A stretch of 64,000 nt of DNA from Agromyces sp. NDB4Y10 (GTDB lineage: Bacteria; Actinomycetota; Actinomycetes; Actinomycetales; Microbacteriaceae): contig NZ_LQGY01000035.1 of the NCBI RefSeq assembly GCF_001620055.1, positions 1 to 64,000 of the forward strand, in the 5' to 3' direction. The notes under the pieces were generated by a model. It had not been told where the DNA came from. It made no database searches and worked only from the letters and a program-made list of their open reading frames with translations. Position 1 is the stretch's first letter, and the number at the start of each line of letters is the position of its first letter. Below are positions 45,358 to 52,734 of the stretch, in pieces. Made by a program: the position numbers and the translations under genes.

Positions 45358-45923
45358 GACAGTCCCAGATCCTTCAATCCGATGGCCGCGAGGTAGGGAA
45401 CCCCCGCGGCTTCGATGACCTCGCGTGCGCCCGTGTCGCGGTCGACGACGACCGCGACCGCGGCGACCTCCGCGCCCACGGCGCGCAGGGCCTCGATCGC
45501 CTTGAGCGGCGAGCCCCCGGTGGTCGAGGTGTCCTCGAGCACGATGACCCGCTTGCCGGCGACATCCGGCCCCTCGACCTGCTTGCCGCGGCCGTGGTCC
45601 TTCGGTTCCTTGCGCACGACGAAGGCGTCGTAGGCGAGCCCGCGGGCCGCACCCTGGTGCAGGACCGCGGTGGCGATCGGGTCGGCTCCCATCGTCATGC
45701 CGCCGACGGCGGCGACCTCCGGAACCTCGGCGATGAGGTCGAGCATGACCTGCCCGATCAGCGGCGCCACGCGGTGGTCGAGGCTCACCTTGCGGAGGTC
45801 GACGTAGTACGTGGCCTTCTTGCCGCTGGTGAGCGTGAAGTCGCCGTGGAACACCGCCTCGCTCGAGATGAACTCGATGAGCTGTCGGCGGGCCTCGGCG
45901 GACTGGGGGTTCCGGGAAGTCAC
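45354..45923 (-). CDS. pyrE: orotate phosphoribosyltransferase
   Basis: Joins orotate to PRPP to form OMP in pyrimidine synthesis. A 189-residue enzyme with FTLTSGKKATYYVDLRKVSL (substrate loop region), KDHGRGKQVEGPDVAGK (flexible catalytic loop) and the PRPP motif VIVLEDTSTTGGSP. The GTG start is six bases after TAGAGT. No other pyr gene is adjacent. Its stop overlaps the start of the long disordered membrane-protein gene. Confidence 0.96.
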   Translation of the reverse strand: MTSRNPQSAEARRQLIEFISSEAVFHGDFTLTSGKKATYYVDLRKVSLDHRVAPLIGQVMLDLIAEVPEVAAVGGMTMGADPIATAVLHQGAARGLAYDAFVVRKEPKDHGRGKQVEGPDVAGKRVIVLEDTSTTGGSPLKAIEALRAVGAEVAAVAVVVDRDTGAREVIEAAGVPYLAAIGLKDLGLS

Positions 45924-45929
45924 CCGAAT

Positions 45930-45935
45930 ACTCTA
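45930..45935 (-). promoter_or_regulatory. leaderless -10 box of pyrE
   Basis: TAGAGT on the minus strand, six bases before the GTG at 45923. Confidence 0.6.
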
Positions 45936-46022
45936 CGTCGTGGTCCCTGAGTGCCGCGGGGTCGGATTCTCGGGGCTCGTGGGCCGCCGGGCACGGGCGG
46001 ACGGCCCGGTTGCGGCATCCGT

Positions 46023-47447
46023 TCAGCGACCGTCGCGGTGCTCGCCCTCCCGGCGCTCCTCGTCGCGCCGCCGTGAGGAACGGGTCGTCGTGGCCTCCGC
46101 GATGCGCGAGAGCACGGGCTCGTCGGACGGCGCGAGCACCGTGGGCAGGTCGATGTGGAACTCGGAGAGCTCCTGCGCGCTGCGTCGCATGAACCGGTAG
46201 AGCGCCGAGCCGATGAGCACGCCCAGCGAGATCGACATGACCGTGACGAACGCGGCCGAGAAGTCGGCGATGCCGGCGGAGGCGGCGACCGCGCCCTCCG
46301 TGACGCCGATCACGCCCGACGCCCCGGGCACGAGCACCCAGAAGGCCGGGAGGAAGATCATCTGCGACGGCACGCCGCCGCGGCGCAGGTCCTCGATCCA
46401 CAGCACGAACGGCGTGACGACGAGCGCGCCGATGAGCCCGCTCACCGCCGAGCCGAAGGCCAGGGCGCCGAGCTGCTGCGCCCCGTACGCCACCACGAGC
46501 GCGAGGAGCACCCAGCCGTAGCTGCGACCGGGGGCGGCGAAGTGGAGGTAGTTGCCGAGGCCGTACAGGGCGAGGCCGATGCCGGCGACCCACCACGGCA
46601 GCGTCGTGGACGCGTCGAGCGGGAGGTAGTCCTCGTTGCCGACGCCCACCACCGTGCCGGCCGTCAGGATGCCGAACGCGAGCAGGCCGAGCTGGACGAG
46701 GCCCGCGCCCAGCCGCGACGTCCCGGCGACCATCTGCCCGGCCGCGAGCTCGCGCACGCCCGTGGTGAGGAGGGCGCCGGGCAGGAAGGTGGCCAGTGGC
46801 GCGATGAGCACGCGCAGCGGGTCGCCGAGCTCGACGTACGGCGCGAGGAGGAAGACGATGAGCGCGCACACGAAGGACGCGACGATGGGCAGGACGAGCG
46901 TCAGCGTCTGCGAGCGCACGAGCTTCGCCACGCCGATGAGCGCGCCCAGGACGAAGCCGACGACCGCGGCCTGCCAGCTCGGAGCGAGGAGCAGCGCGAG
47001 CCCGGCGGTGAGCATGGCGTGGCCGAGGGTCCGCATGAACCAGTGCCGGGTGGGCGGCATCGCGCCGATCTCGTTGAGGCGACGGATGCCGTCGCCGGGC
47101 GAGATCGCCGCCTCGCGGGCCTCGCGCAGCAGCCGACCCATCTCGGCGATCTGGTCGAAGCGGAACGTCGCCTGCACCGACTTCAGCGCCACGCGTGCGG
47201 TGTCGCCGCGGCCCGTCTGCACGAACGCGATCGTGGGCAGCACGACCAGGTCGACGTCGTCGAGGCCGTAGGCACGCGCGATCTGCACGACGTCGGCGCG
47301 GATCCGGTCCACCGACTCCTGGGAGGCCGTCATGCCCTCGGCGAGACCGAGCAGGAAGGTGCGCAGGACGGCCGGGTCGTCGACGGGCGCCCGGTGGGCG
47401 TCGCCCTCGGCGTCGGGGCGTTCGGGTGGGGTGGGGGTGATGGGCAT
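46023..47447 (-). CDS. thrE: threonine/serine exporter, ThrE family
   Basis: A 474-residue inner-membrane exporter of the ThrE type known from Corynebacterium glutamicum. An N-terminal cytoplasmic part of about 110 residues (FLLGLAEGMTASQESVDRIR, DLVVLPTIAFVQTG) leads to about ten helices in two domains, including FLPGALLTTGVRELAAGQMVAG and PGASGVIGVTEGAVAA (parts). The tail is charged. The substrate could include other small amino acids. GGAG lies seven bases before the ATG. Transcribed alone toward pyrE's promoter region. Confidence 0.9.
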   Translation of the reverse strand: MPITPTPPERPDAEGDAHRAPVDDPAVLRTFLLGLAEGMTASQESVDRIRADVVQIARAYGLDDVDLVVLPTIAFVQTGRGDTARVALKSVQATFRFDQIAEMGRLLREAREAAISPGDGIRRLNEIGAMPPTRHWFMRTLGHAMLTAGLALLLAPSWQAAVVGFVLGALIGVAKLVRSQTLTLVLPIVASFVCALIVFLLAPYVELGDPLRVLIAPLATFLPGALLTTGVRELAAGQMVAGTSRLGAGLVQLGLLAFGILTAGTVVGVGNEDYLPLDASTTLPWWVAGIGLALYGLGNYLHFAAPGRSYGWVLLALVVAYGAQQLGALAFGSAVSGLIGALVVTPFVLWIEDLRRGGVPSQMIFLPAFWVLVPGASGVIGVTEGAVAASAGIADFSAAFVTVMSISLGVLIGSALYRFMRRSAQELSEFHIDLPTVLAPSDEPVLSRIAEATTTRSSRRRDEERREGEHRDGR

Positions 47448-47562
47448 CCGCTCGCTCCGTCAGTCGCTCGGGCCCGGGTCGCGTGGGGTGACCCGAGCTG
47501 CTCGGGTGTCGTCACGCTATCGGCGGTGCACGCGGATGTCGAGGGCGGCCGCAGACGAACGA

Positions 47563-47604
47563 AGGGCCGCCCCGCGGGGTGTCCCTCCCCCGCGCGGCGG
47601 CCCT
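47563..47604 (-). terminator. hairpin downstream of the 40-residue peptide gene
   Basis: AGGGCCGCC (47563-47571) and GGCGGCCCT (47596-47604), a perfect 9-bp stem with a 24-base loop, 35 bases after the stop at 47639. Confidence 0.6.
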
Positions 47605-47638
47605 GCATCGGAGCCCGGGGGCTCCGCGGTCGCGCGAC

Positions 47639-47761
47639 TCAGACGGTGCGCGCGAACGTCTCGCGCGGCTGACGACGGTATCCGTCGCGAGCGGTCACGA
47701 GGACCGAGCCGACGACGCCGGCGATCGAGGCGCTGATGAGGAGGACGGTGAGGCTGAACAC
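47639..47761 (-). CDS. small membrane peptide (40 aa)
   Basis: Begins GTG with AAAGGAA seven bases upstream, an excellent ribosome binding site, and has its own hairpin after the stop. The peptide opens FSLTVLLISASIAGVVGSVL, a single helix, and continues with a basic tail (TARDGYRRQPRETFARTV). TTGTGC and CACAAT, 17 bases apart on the minus strand at 47861-47833, form a plausible promoter overlapping the LysR control region. It is divergent from the LysR gene, so regulation by it is likely. Family unknown to me. Confidence 0.65.
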   Translation of the reverse strand: MFSLTVLLISASIAGVVGSVLVTARDGYRRQPRETFARTV

Positions 47762-47882
47762 GGCGGTTCCTTTCGAGAGATCGTTGGAATGTCGGGCGAC
47801 TGGGTGCGCCCTTGCACGTGTCCGACCCCTCAATTGTGACGGAGTAAACCGTTCAGCACAATCTTACGAAACTACACGGACG

Positions 47883-47899
47883 ATGTAGCATTGCTACAT
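47883..47899. promoter_or_regulatory. palindrome at the LysR gene start
   Basis: ATGTAGC-ATT-GCTACAT, perfect 7-3-7, overlapping the -10 box and the ATG at 47898. This suggests autoregulation and control of the divergent peptide gene. Confidence 0.65.
47886..47891 (+). promoter_or_regulatory. leaderless -10 box of the lysR-like gene
   Basis: TAGCAT ends six bases before the ATG at 47898 and lies within the palindrome. Confidence 0.6.
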
Positions 47900-48863
47900 G
47901 GATGTACGCCGTCTCGACCTCCTCCGCGAGCTCGCCGAGCGCGGCAGCGTGACCGCCGTCGCCGAGGCCACCGGCCGCACCCCGTCGGCGGTCTCCCAGC
48001 AGCTCAAGGTGCTCGAACGCGAGGCGGGCATGCCGCTGACCGAGCGGGTCGGTCGCGGCGTCGTGCTCACCAGCGCCGGCCAGGCGCTCGCCCGCTCCGC
48101 GACGGAGGTCGCGATCGCCCTCGAGCGCGCGTCGGCGTTGTGGGACGAGTTCCGCAACCACCCGAGCGGCGAGGTGACGCTCCTCACGTTCCCGACGGTC
48201 GGCGCCACCCTCCTCCCCCAGGTGCTCACCGACCTCCGCGCCGTGACCGGGCTCGTGGTGCGCGCCACCGACCTCGACCCCGAACTGGCCGAGTTCCCCG
48301 ACCTCGCCAACGAGTACGACATCGTGCTCGCCCACACCATGCCGGGCGAGCTGCCGTGGGGCGGCCGCGGCCTGCGCGCCCTGCCGCTGCTCACCGAGCC
48401 GCTCGACGTCGGCCTCCCCGCCGGGCACCGGCTCGCCAACCGCGCGCTCGTGACGCCCGCCGACGTGGTCGGCGAGACCTGGCTCGGGGTGCCGAGCGGG
48501 TACCCGTTCGAGCGGATCCTCCACGCGATCGAGCAGGCGACCACCGGCCGCATCGAGATCAGCCAGCGGTTCAGCGACATGCGCATCGTCGAGGCGTTCA
48601 TCCAGGCCGGCCACGGCATCGCGCTCGTCCCCCGCTACACCTCGGGGGCGCTGCCTGAGGGCATCGTGCTGAAGCCGCTCCGTGGCGTGGCATCCGTTCG
48701 CCAGATCTTCGCCCTGGTGCGGCCGGATGTCGCGGAGCGCCTCGCCGTGCGGACCGTGCTCGAGGTCATCGTCGACCGAGCGGCACGGCTCGAGCAGGCG
48801 TACGGCCACCCGTCCCGCGGCACCCCCGCGGAGCCTGCGGGCGAGGCGTCCGCGGCCACCTAG
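47898..48863 (+). CDS. LysR-family transcriptional regulator
   Basis: A 321-residue regulator. The N-terminal helix-turn-helix reads RLDLLRELAERGSVTAVAEA and RTPSAVSQQLKVLEREAGMP, and the type 2 periplasmic-binding-like effector domain runs from about residue 88 (EVTLLTFPTVGATLLPQVL) to VASVRQIFALVRPDVAERL. Effector unknown. The start codon lies inside a palindrome and follows a leaderless-type -10 box. Its only divergent partner is the 40-residue membrane peptide, an unusual target. Converges on the Mrr-like gene with a four-base gap. Confidence 0.9.
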   Translation: MDVRRLDLLRELAERGSVTAVAEATGRTPSAVSQQLKVLEREAGMPLTERVGRGVVLTSAGQALARSATEVAIALERASALWDEFRNHPSGEVTLLTFPTVGATLLPQVLTDLRAVTGLVVRATDLDPELAEFPDLANEYDIVLAHTMPGELPWGGRGLRALPLLTEPLDVGLPAGHRLANRALVTPADVVGETWLGVPSGYPFERILHAIEQATTGRIEISQRFSDMRIVEAFIQAGHGIALVPRYTSGALPEGIVLKPLRGVASVRQIFALVRPDVAERLAVRTVLEVIVDRAARLEQAYGHPSRGTPAEPAGEASAAT

Positions 48864-48867
48864 GCGC

Positions 48868-49734
48868 TCACACCGACAGGCGCAGCCCCTCGCTCACGAC
48901 GACCCGCGCGTGCGCGTTCGCGGCTCGGAGCGCCCCGCCCTCGGCGTGGTACTCGAACAGGCTCAGGCCCGCCCGATCGGCGAAGGCCACCCCGCCCGCC
49001 GTGTACGTGCCCGAGGTGAAGAACAGGGCGCGGCGGCCGTCGTGGGCGGCGACGCCGGCGAGCTCACGCACCTGCGCCACCGGCACCGCCGTGCGCTCGG
49101 CGAGGTTCTTGACCTGTGCGATCCAGTGCGCGCTGACCACGTCGACGCCGCCGTCGGCCGTGAACCGGGTCACCTCGGCGTCGAACGCCCCGAGGTGGCG
49201 CATCCAGTCGGCGACGAGCTGCTCGGCGCCTCGGTGCGACACCCCGTAGGGCTGCGGCGCCGGCCGCGGCCACGCCACCGCGAGCGGGAACGCCGGCTCG
49301 GCTCGGCCCGGACGCTGCGCCTCGAGCAGGCCCACGCGGGCGGCCAGCTCGGCGACGGCGCGCGCGAGCGATGCCGCACGGTCGTCGTGCGACTCGCGCA
49401 GCCAGCGCTGCACCACGGCGACGAGCACCGCGGCGACCACGAGCAGCACCGCGAACGCCGCCGGCCCGGCCGCGAGCGGCCAGGGGAACCCGGGCCGGTC
49501 GACGAGCGAGGACGCGGCGCCGCACGCGACCGCCCATGCTCCGGCGTACCCGACCCACCACCACCATGTCACCGGTCGCGGTGGCCCGGCCTCGGCGACG
49601 ATGCGCGGCGCCGCGACGGCCGCTGCCCTCGCGACCGTCTCGCTCGCCGCGGCGGCCGGGAGGCCGAGCGGGACGCGCGCGCCGAGCCGCCGCCCGAGTT
49701 CGACCGCGGCGTGGTGGAGGGGCTCGGTCAGCAC
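48868..49734 (-). CDS. membrane-anchored restriction-endonuclease-like (Mrr) protein
   Basis: A 288-residue protein. Two membrane helices lie at about residues 55-75 (WWWWVGYAGAWAVACGAA) and 85-108 (PAAFAVLLVVAAVLVAVV), then a short coiled coil, and from about residue 165 an Mrr-cat-like nuclease fold: GAEQLVADWMRHLGA, GGVDVVSAHWIAQVKN with the D...QxK catalytic arrangement, and ALFFTSGTYTAGGVAFADRAG (part). The C-terminal part faces the cytoplasm by prediction. The GTG start is six bases after TAGTAT. There is no adjacent methyltransferase, so it could be a modification-dependent or stress nuclease, or a DNA-repair factor. Confidence 0.8.
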   Translation of the reverse strand: MLTEPLHHAAVELGRRLGARVPLGLPAAAASETVARAAAVAAPRIVAEAGPPRPVTWWWWVGYAGAWAVACGAASSLVDRPGFPWPLAAGPAAFAVLLVVAAVLVAVVQRWLRESHDDRAASLARAVAELAARVGLLEAQRPGRAEPAFPLAVAWPRPAPQPYGVSHRGAEQLVADWMRHLGAFDAEVTRFTADGGVDVVSAHWIAQVKNLAERTAVPVAQVRELAGVAAHDGRRALFFTSGTYTAGGVAFADRAGLSLFEYHAEGGALRAANAHARVVVSEGLRLSV

Positions 49735-49740
49735 GCACGC

Positions 49741-49746
49741 ATACTA
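49741..49746 (-). promoter_or_regulatory. leaderless -10 box of the Mrr-like gene
   Basis: TAGTAT on the minus strand, six bases before the GTG at 49734. Confidence 0.6.
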
Positions 49747-49771
49747 CGAGCGGCATACGACACCGGTCGCG

Positions 49772-49777
49772 TAGCAT
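49772..49777 (+). promoter_or_regulatory. leaderless -10 box of the crotonase gene
   Basis: TAGCAT ends six bases before the ATG at 49784. It lies 25 bases from the divergent Mrr promoter hexamer. Confidence 0.55.
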
Positions 49778-49783
49778 CCGAGG

Positions 49784-50572
49784 ATGCCCGACGACGTGAT
49801 CCTGTTCGACGTGCGCGACGGCCTCGCGCACGTGACGCTCAATCGCCCCGCCCGGCTCAACGCGGTCGACCCGGCGGCGATCGCCCGGTGGCAGGACCTC
49901 GCGCACGAGATCGCCGACCGCGACGACATCGGCGCCGTGCTGTTCGACGCGAACGGGCGCGCGTTCTGCGCCGGCGGCGACGTGCTCGCGATGTCCGCGC
50001 TCGCGAGCGACGGCGACGAGCCCGCGGGCGAGGTCGTGCGGCGGCTCGCCGACCGCATCCACGACGGCCACCGCATCCTGCGCGAGAGCACCAAGCCGAT
50101 CGTGGCGGCGGTGCAGGGCCCGGTCGCCGGCGGCGGACTCGGCTTCATGCTCGTCGCCGACGTCGTGATCGCCTCCGACCGGGCGACCTTCGCGAGCCGG
50201 TACGCCGACATCGGGCTCACGCCCGACTGCGGCGTGAGCACCCTCCTCCCCGAGGCCGTCGGCGTGCGGCGCGCGCTCGAGCTCACGCTCACGTCGCGCA
50301 CGCTGACCGCCGCCGAAGCGCTCGACTGGGGGCTCGTCGCGGAGGTCGTCGCACCCGACGCGCTGGACGCGCGGGCCCGCGCCGTGGCATCCGCCTGGCT
50401 CGCCGGACCCACGAGCGCGTTCGGCCAGACGAAGCGCCTCATGCACTCGGGCCTCGGCCGGCCCTTCCAGGAGGCGCTCGACGACGAGGCGAGGACCATC
50501 GGCGCATCGATCGAGACGCCGTACGCCCGTCGCGCCGTCGCGGAGTTCGCCCGGTCGGCCTCGTCGCGCTGA
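49784..50572 (+). CDS. enoyl-CoA hydratase/isomerase (crotonase) family protein
   Basis: A 262-residue crotonase-fold acyl-CoA enzyme. The first oxyanion motif is FCAGGDVLAM, the second PVAGGGLGFML, and the conserved end of the core is YADIGLTPDCGVS. The glutamates used by true enoyl-CoA hydratases are not at the expected places (GGGLG instead of GGG.E; RYADIGL instead of PE..LG), whereas the PDCG aspartate matches isomerases such as PaaG. An isomerase role is therefore more likely. No other fatty-acid or phenylacetate gene is nearby. Leaderless start after TAGCAT. Confidence 0.87.
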   Translation: MPDDVILFDVRDGLAHVTLNRPARLNAVDPAAIARWQDLAHEIADRDDIGAVLFDANGRAFCAGGDVLAMSALASDGDEPAGEVVRRLADRIHDGHRILRESTKPIVAAVQGPVAGGGLGFMLVADVVIASDRATFASRYADIGLTPDCGVSTLLPEAVGVRRALELTLTSRTLTAAEALDWGLVAEVVAPDALDARARAVASAWLAGPTSAFGQTKRLMHSGLGRPFQEALDDEARTIGASIETPYARRAVAEFARSASSR

Positions 50573-50627
50573 ACGCCCACGTGCGGCGCGACCCCGTCAA
50601 CCCGATGCCGATCGCGGTGCCGCTCGG

Positions 50628-50633
50628 CAGAAT
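50628..50633 (+). promoter_or_regulatory. possible leaderless -10 box of the cinA-like gene
   Basis: CAGAAT ends six bases before the ATG at 50640; a weaker match than its neighbours. Confidence 0.4.
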
Positions 50634-50639
50634 GGGCCC

Positions 50640-51107
50640 ATGGCAGACGACGACCTCCAGTCCCTGACCGATGAGATCGGCCGGCTCGCACGCGACCGGT
50701 CCATCTCGGTCGCCGCGGCCGAATCGCTCACGTCCGGGGCCATCGCGAGCGCCTTCGGGCGCGGCGAGCAGGCGTCGGCGTGGTTCGCGGGCGGCGTGGT
50801 CGCCTACGACGAGCGCGTCAAGCGCGAGGTGCTCGGCGTCACCGCCGAGTCGGTGCTCACGCCGCAGTGCGCGCGCGAGCTCGCCGCGGGCGCCGCACGG
50901 CTCCTCGGCGCCGACGTGGCCGTGGCGGTCACGGGCGTCGGCGGGCCCGAACCCGAGGAGGACCTGGACCCGGGCACCGTGTTCGCCGCGATCTGCGTCG
51001 GCGAGACCGTGACGGATGCCGCGTGGCGCTTCGACGGCGACCCGTCGGCCGTCGTCGAGCAGACCGTGCTCGCCGCGCTCCGCCTCGTGCGCGACACCCT
51101 CGCCTGA
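50640..51107 (+). CDS. CinA C-terminal family protein (NMN amidohydrolase-like)
   Basis: A 155-residue stand-alone CinA C-terminal domain, related to PncC, which deamidates nicotinamide mononucleotide in NAD recycling. Motifs: AAESLTSGAIASAFGRG near residue 25, VVAYDERVKREVLGV and AVTGVGGPEPEEDLDPGTVF. There is no MoCF domain. The gene is 67 bases downstream of the crotonase gene and has a weak promoter of its own. In other actinobacteria it often lies near recA and pgsA; that context is absent here. Confidence 0.87.
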   Translation: MADDDLQSLTDEIGRLARDRSISVAAAESLTSGAIASAFGRGEQASAWFAGGVVAYDERVKREVLGVTAESVLTPQCARELAAGAARLLGADVAVAVTGVGGPEPEEDLDPGTVFAAICVGETVTDAAWRFDGDPSAVVEQTVLAALRLVRDTLA

Positions 51108-51131
51108 GCGAGGGCGCCGCGCCGCCGAGCC

Positions 51132-52667
51132 TCAGTCGTGCTGCGGGAAGCCCAGGTTCAGGCCGCCGTGGCTCGGGTCGAGCCACCGGCTCGTGATCGC
51201 CTTCTCCTGCGTGAAGAAGTCGAAGCCGCGCGGGCCGTACGCCTTCGCGTCGCCGAACAGCGAGTCCTTCCAGCCGCCGAACGAGTGGTACGCGACGGGC
51301 ACCGGGATCGGCACGTTGATGCCGACCATGCCGACCGTCACCTCGCGCTGGAAGCGCCGTGCGGCACCCCCGTCGTTGGTGAAGATCGCCGTGCCGTTGC
51401 CGTACCGCGACGAGTTGATGAGGTCGAGCCCCTCCTCGTAGCCGTCGACCCGCACGACCGACAGCACCGGCCCGAAGATCTCGTCGCGGTAGACCGCCGA
51501 CGACGTGGGCACCCGGTCGATGAGCGTCGGTCCCATCCAGAACCCGTCGGGTTCGCCGTCGACGTCCGGGTCGCGTCCGTCGACGACGACCGAGGCGCCG
51601 TCGGATGCCGCCACGTCGAGGTAGCCGGCGACCTTGTCGCGGTGCTCGCGCGTGATGAGGGGCCCCATGTCGCAGCCTCGCGTGCCGTCGCCGGTGCGCA
51701 GTCGCGACATCCGCTCGCTGATCTTCGCGACGAGCTCGTCGGCGATCGAGTCGACCGCGACGACCGCCGAGATGGCCATGCAGCGTTCGCCCGCCGAGCC
51801 GAAGCCCGCGTTGACGGCGGCGTCGGCGGCGAGGTCGAGGTCGGCGTCGGGCAGCACGAGCATGTGGTTCTTCGCGCCGCCGAGGGCCTGCACGCGCTTG
51901 CCGTTCGCCGTGGCGGTCGCGTAGATGTACTGCGCGATCGGCGTCGAGCCGACGAACGAGATCGAGCGCACCGCAGGGTGCTCGAGCAGCGCGTCGACCG
52001 CGACCTTGTCGCCGTGCACCACGTTGAGGACGCCGTCGGGCAGTCCGGCCTCCTGCATGAGGCGCGCGAGCCAGATCGACGCCGACGGGTCCTTCTCGCT
52101 GGGCTTCAGCACGACGGTGTTGCCCGCCGCGATCGCCAGCGGGAAGAACCACATGGGCACCATCGCCGGGAAGTTGAACGGGCTGATCACGCCGACCACG
52201 CCGAGCGGCTGGCGCAGCGTGTAGACGTCGATGCCCGTCGAGACGTTCTCGGAGTACTCGCCCTTCGTGTACGCGGGCATGGCGCAGGCGAGCTCGACGA
52301 CCTCGAGCCCGCGGGAGATCTCGCCCGCCGCGTCGCCCAGCACCTTGCCGTGTTCGCTGGTGAGGATCGCCGCGAGCTCGTCGCTGCGGGCGTTCAGCAG
52401 CTCGCGGAACGCGAACATCACCTGCTGGCGCTTGGCGATCGATGTGTCGCGCCACATCGGGAACGCGCGCGCCGCGGCCTGCACCGCGGCATCCACGTCG
52501 GCCGTCGTCGCGAAGCGCACCCGCCGCTGCTCGACGCCGCGCGCCGGGTTGTAGACGGGTCCGGTGCGGTCGGATTCGCCGGGGACGGGCGCCCCGTCGA
52601 TCCAGTGCTCGACGACCTCGGCGGTCGCGGTGCCCTCGGCGGTGGGGGCGGTTCGGGTGTCGGTCAT
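51132..52667 (-). CDS. mmsA: (methyl)malonate-semialdehyde dehydrogenase, CoA-acylating
   Basis: A 511-residue aldehyde dehydrogenase of the MmsA/IolA type, which converts malonate or methylmalonate semialdehyde to acetyl- or propionyl-CoA. It shows VGVISPFNFPAMVPMWFFPL, SFVGSTPIAQYIY, the catalytic Cys296 in GSAGERCMAISAVV, and KDSLFGDAKAYGPRGFDFFT near the C-terminus (parts). Last gene of the leftward cluster, 67 bases after the aminotransferase gene. That makes beta-alanine-derived malonate semialdehyde its likely substrate: it completes breakdown of the pyrimidine carbon chain to acetyl-CoA and CO2. Confidence 0.93.
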   Translation of the reverse strand: MTDTRTAPTAEGTATAEVVEHWIDGAPVPGESDRTGPVYNPARGVEQRRVRFATTADVDAAVQAAARAFPMWRDTSIAKRQQVMFAFRELLNARSDELAAILTSEHGKVLGDAAGEISRGLEVVELACAMPAYTKGEYSENVSTGIDVYTLRQPLGVVGVISPFNFPAMVPMWFFPLAIAAGNTVVLKPSEKDPSASIWLARLMQEAGLPDGVLNVVHGDKVAVDALLEHPAVRSISFVGSTPIAQYIYATATANGKRVQALGGAKNHMLVLPDADLDLAADAAVNAGFGSAGERCMAISAVVAVDSIADELVAKISERMSRLRTGDGTRGCDMGPLITREHRDKVAGYLDVAASDGASVVVDGRDPDVDGEPDGFWMGPTLIDRVPTSSAVYRDEIFGPVLSVVRVDGYEEGLDLINSSRYGNGTAIFTNDGGAARRFQREVTVGMVGINVPIPVPVAYHSFGGWKDSLFGDAKAYGPRGFDFFTQEKAITSRWLDPSHGGLNLGFPQHD

Positions 52668-52734
52668 GATGCTCTTCCTTCCGGTCGAGTGGTTCGGGTC
52701 GGTGAAGACGGCGACGGATGCCGCGGCATCCGCC

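Noticed and set aside
42835-45396. 853-codon hydrophobic-looking plus-strand frame
   Set aside because: Val/Leu/Arg-rich reading of the opposite strand of the disordered Asp/Tyr/Gln repeats; apparent membrane helices are an artefact of the repeats.
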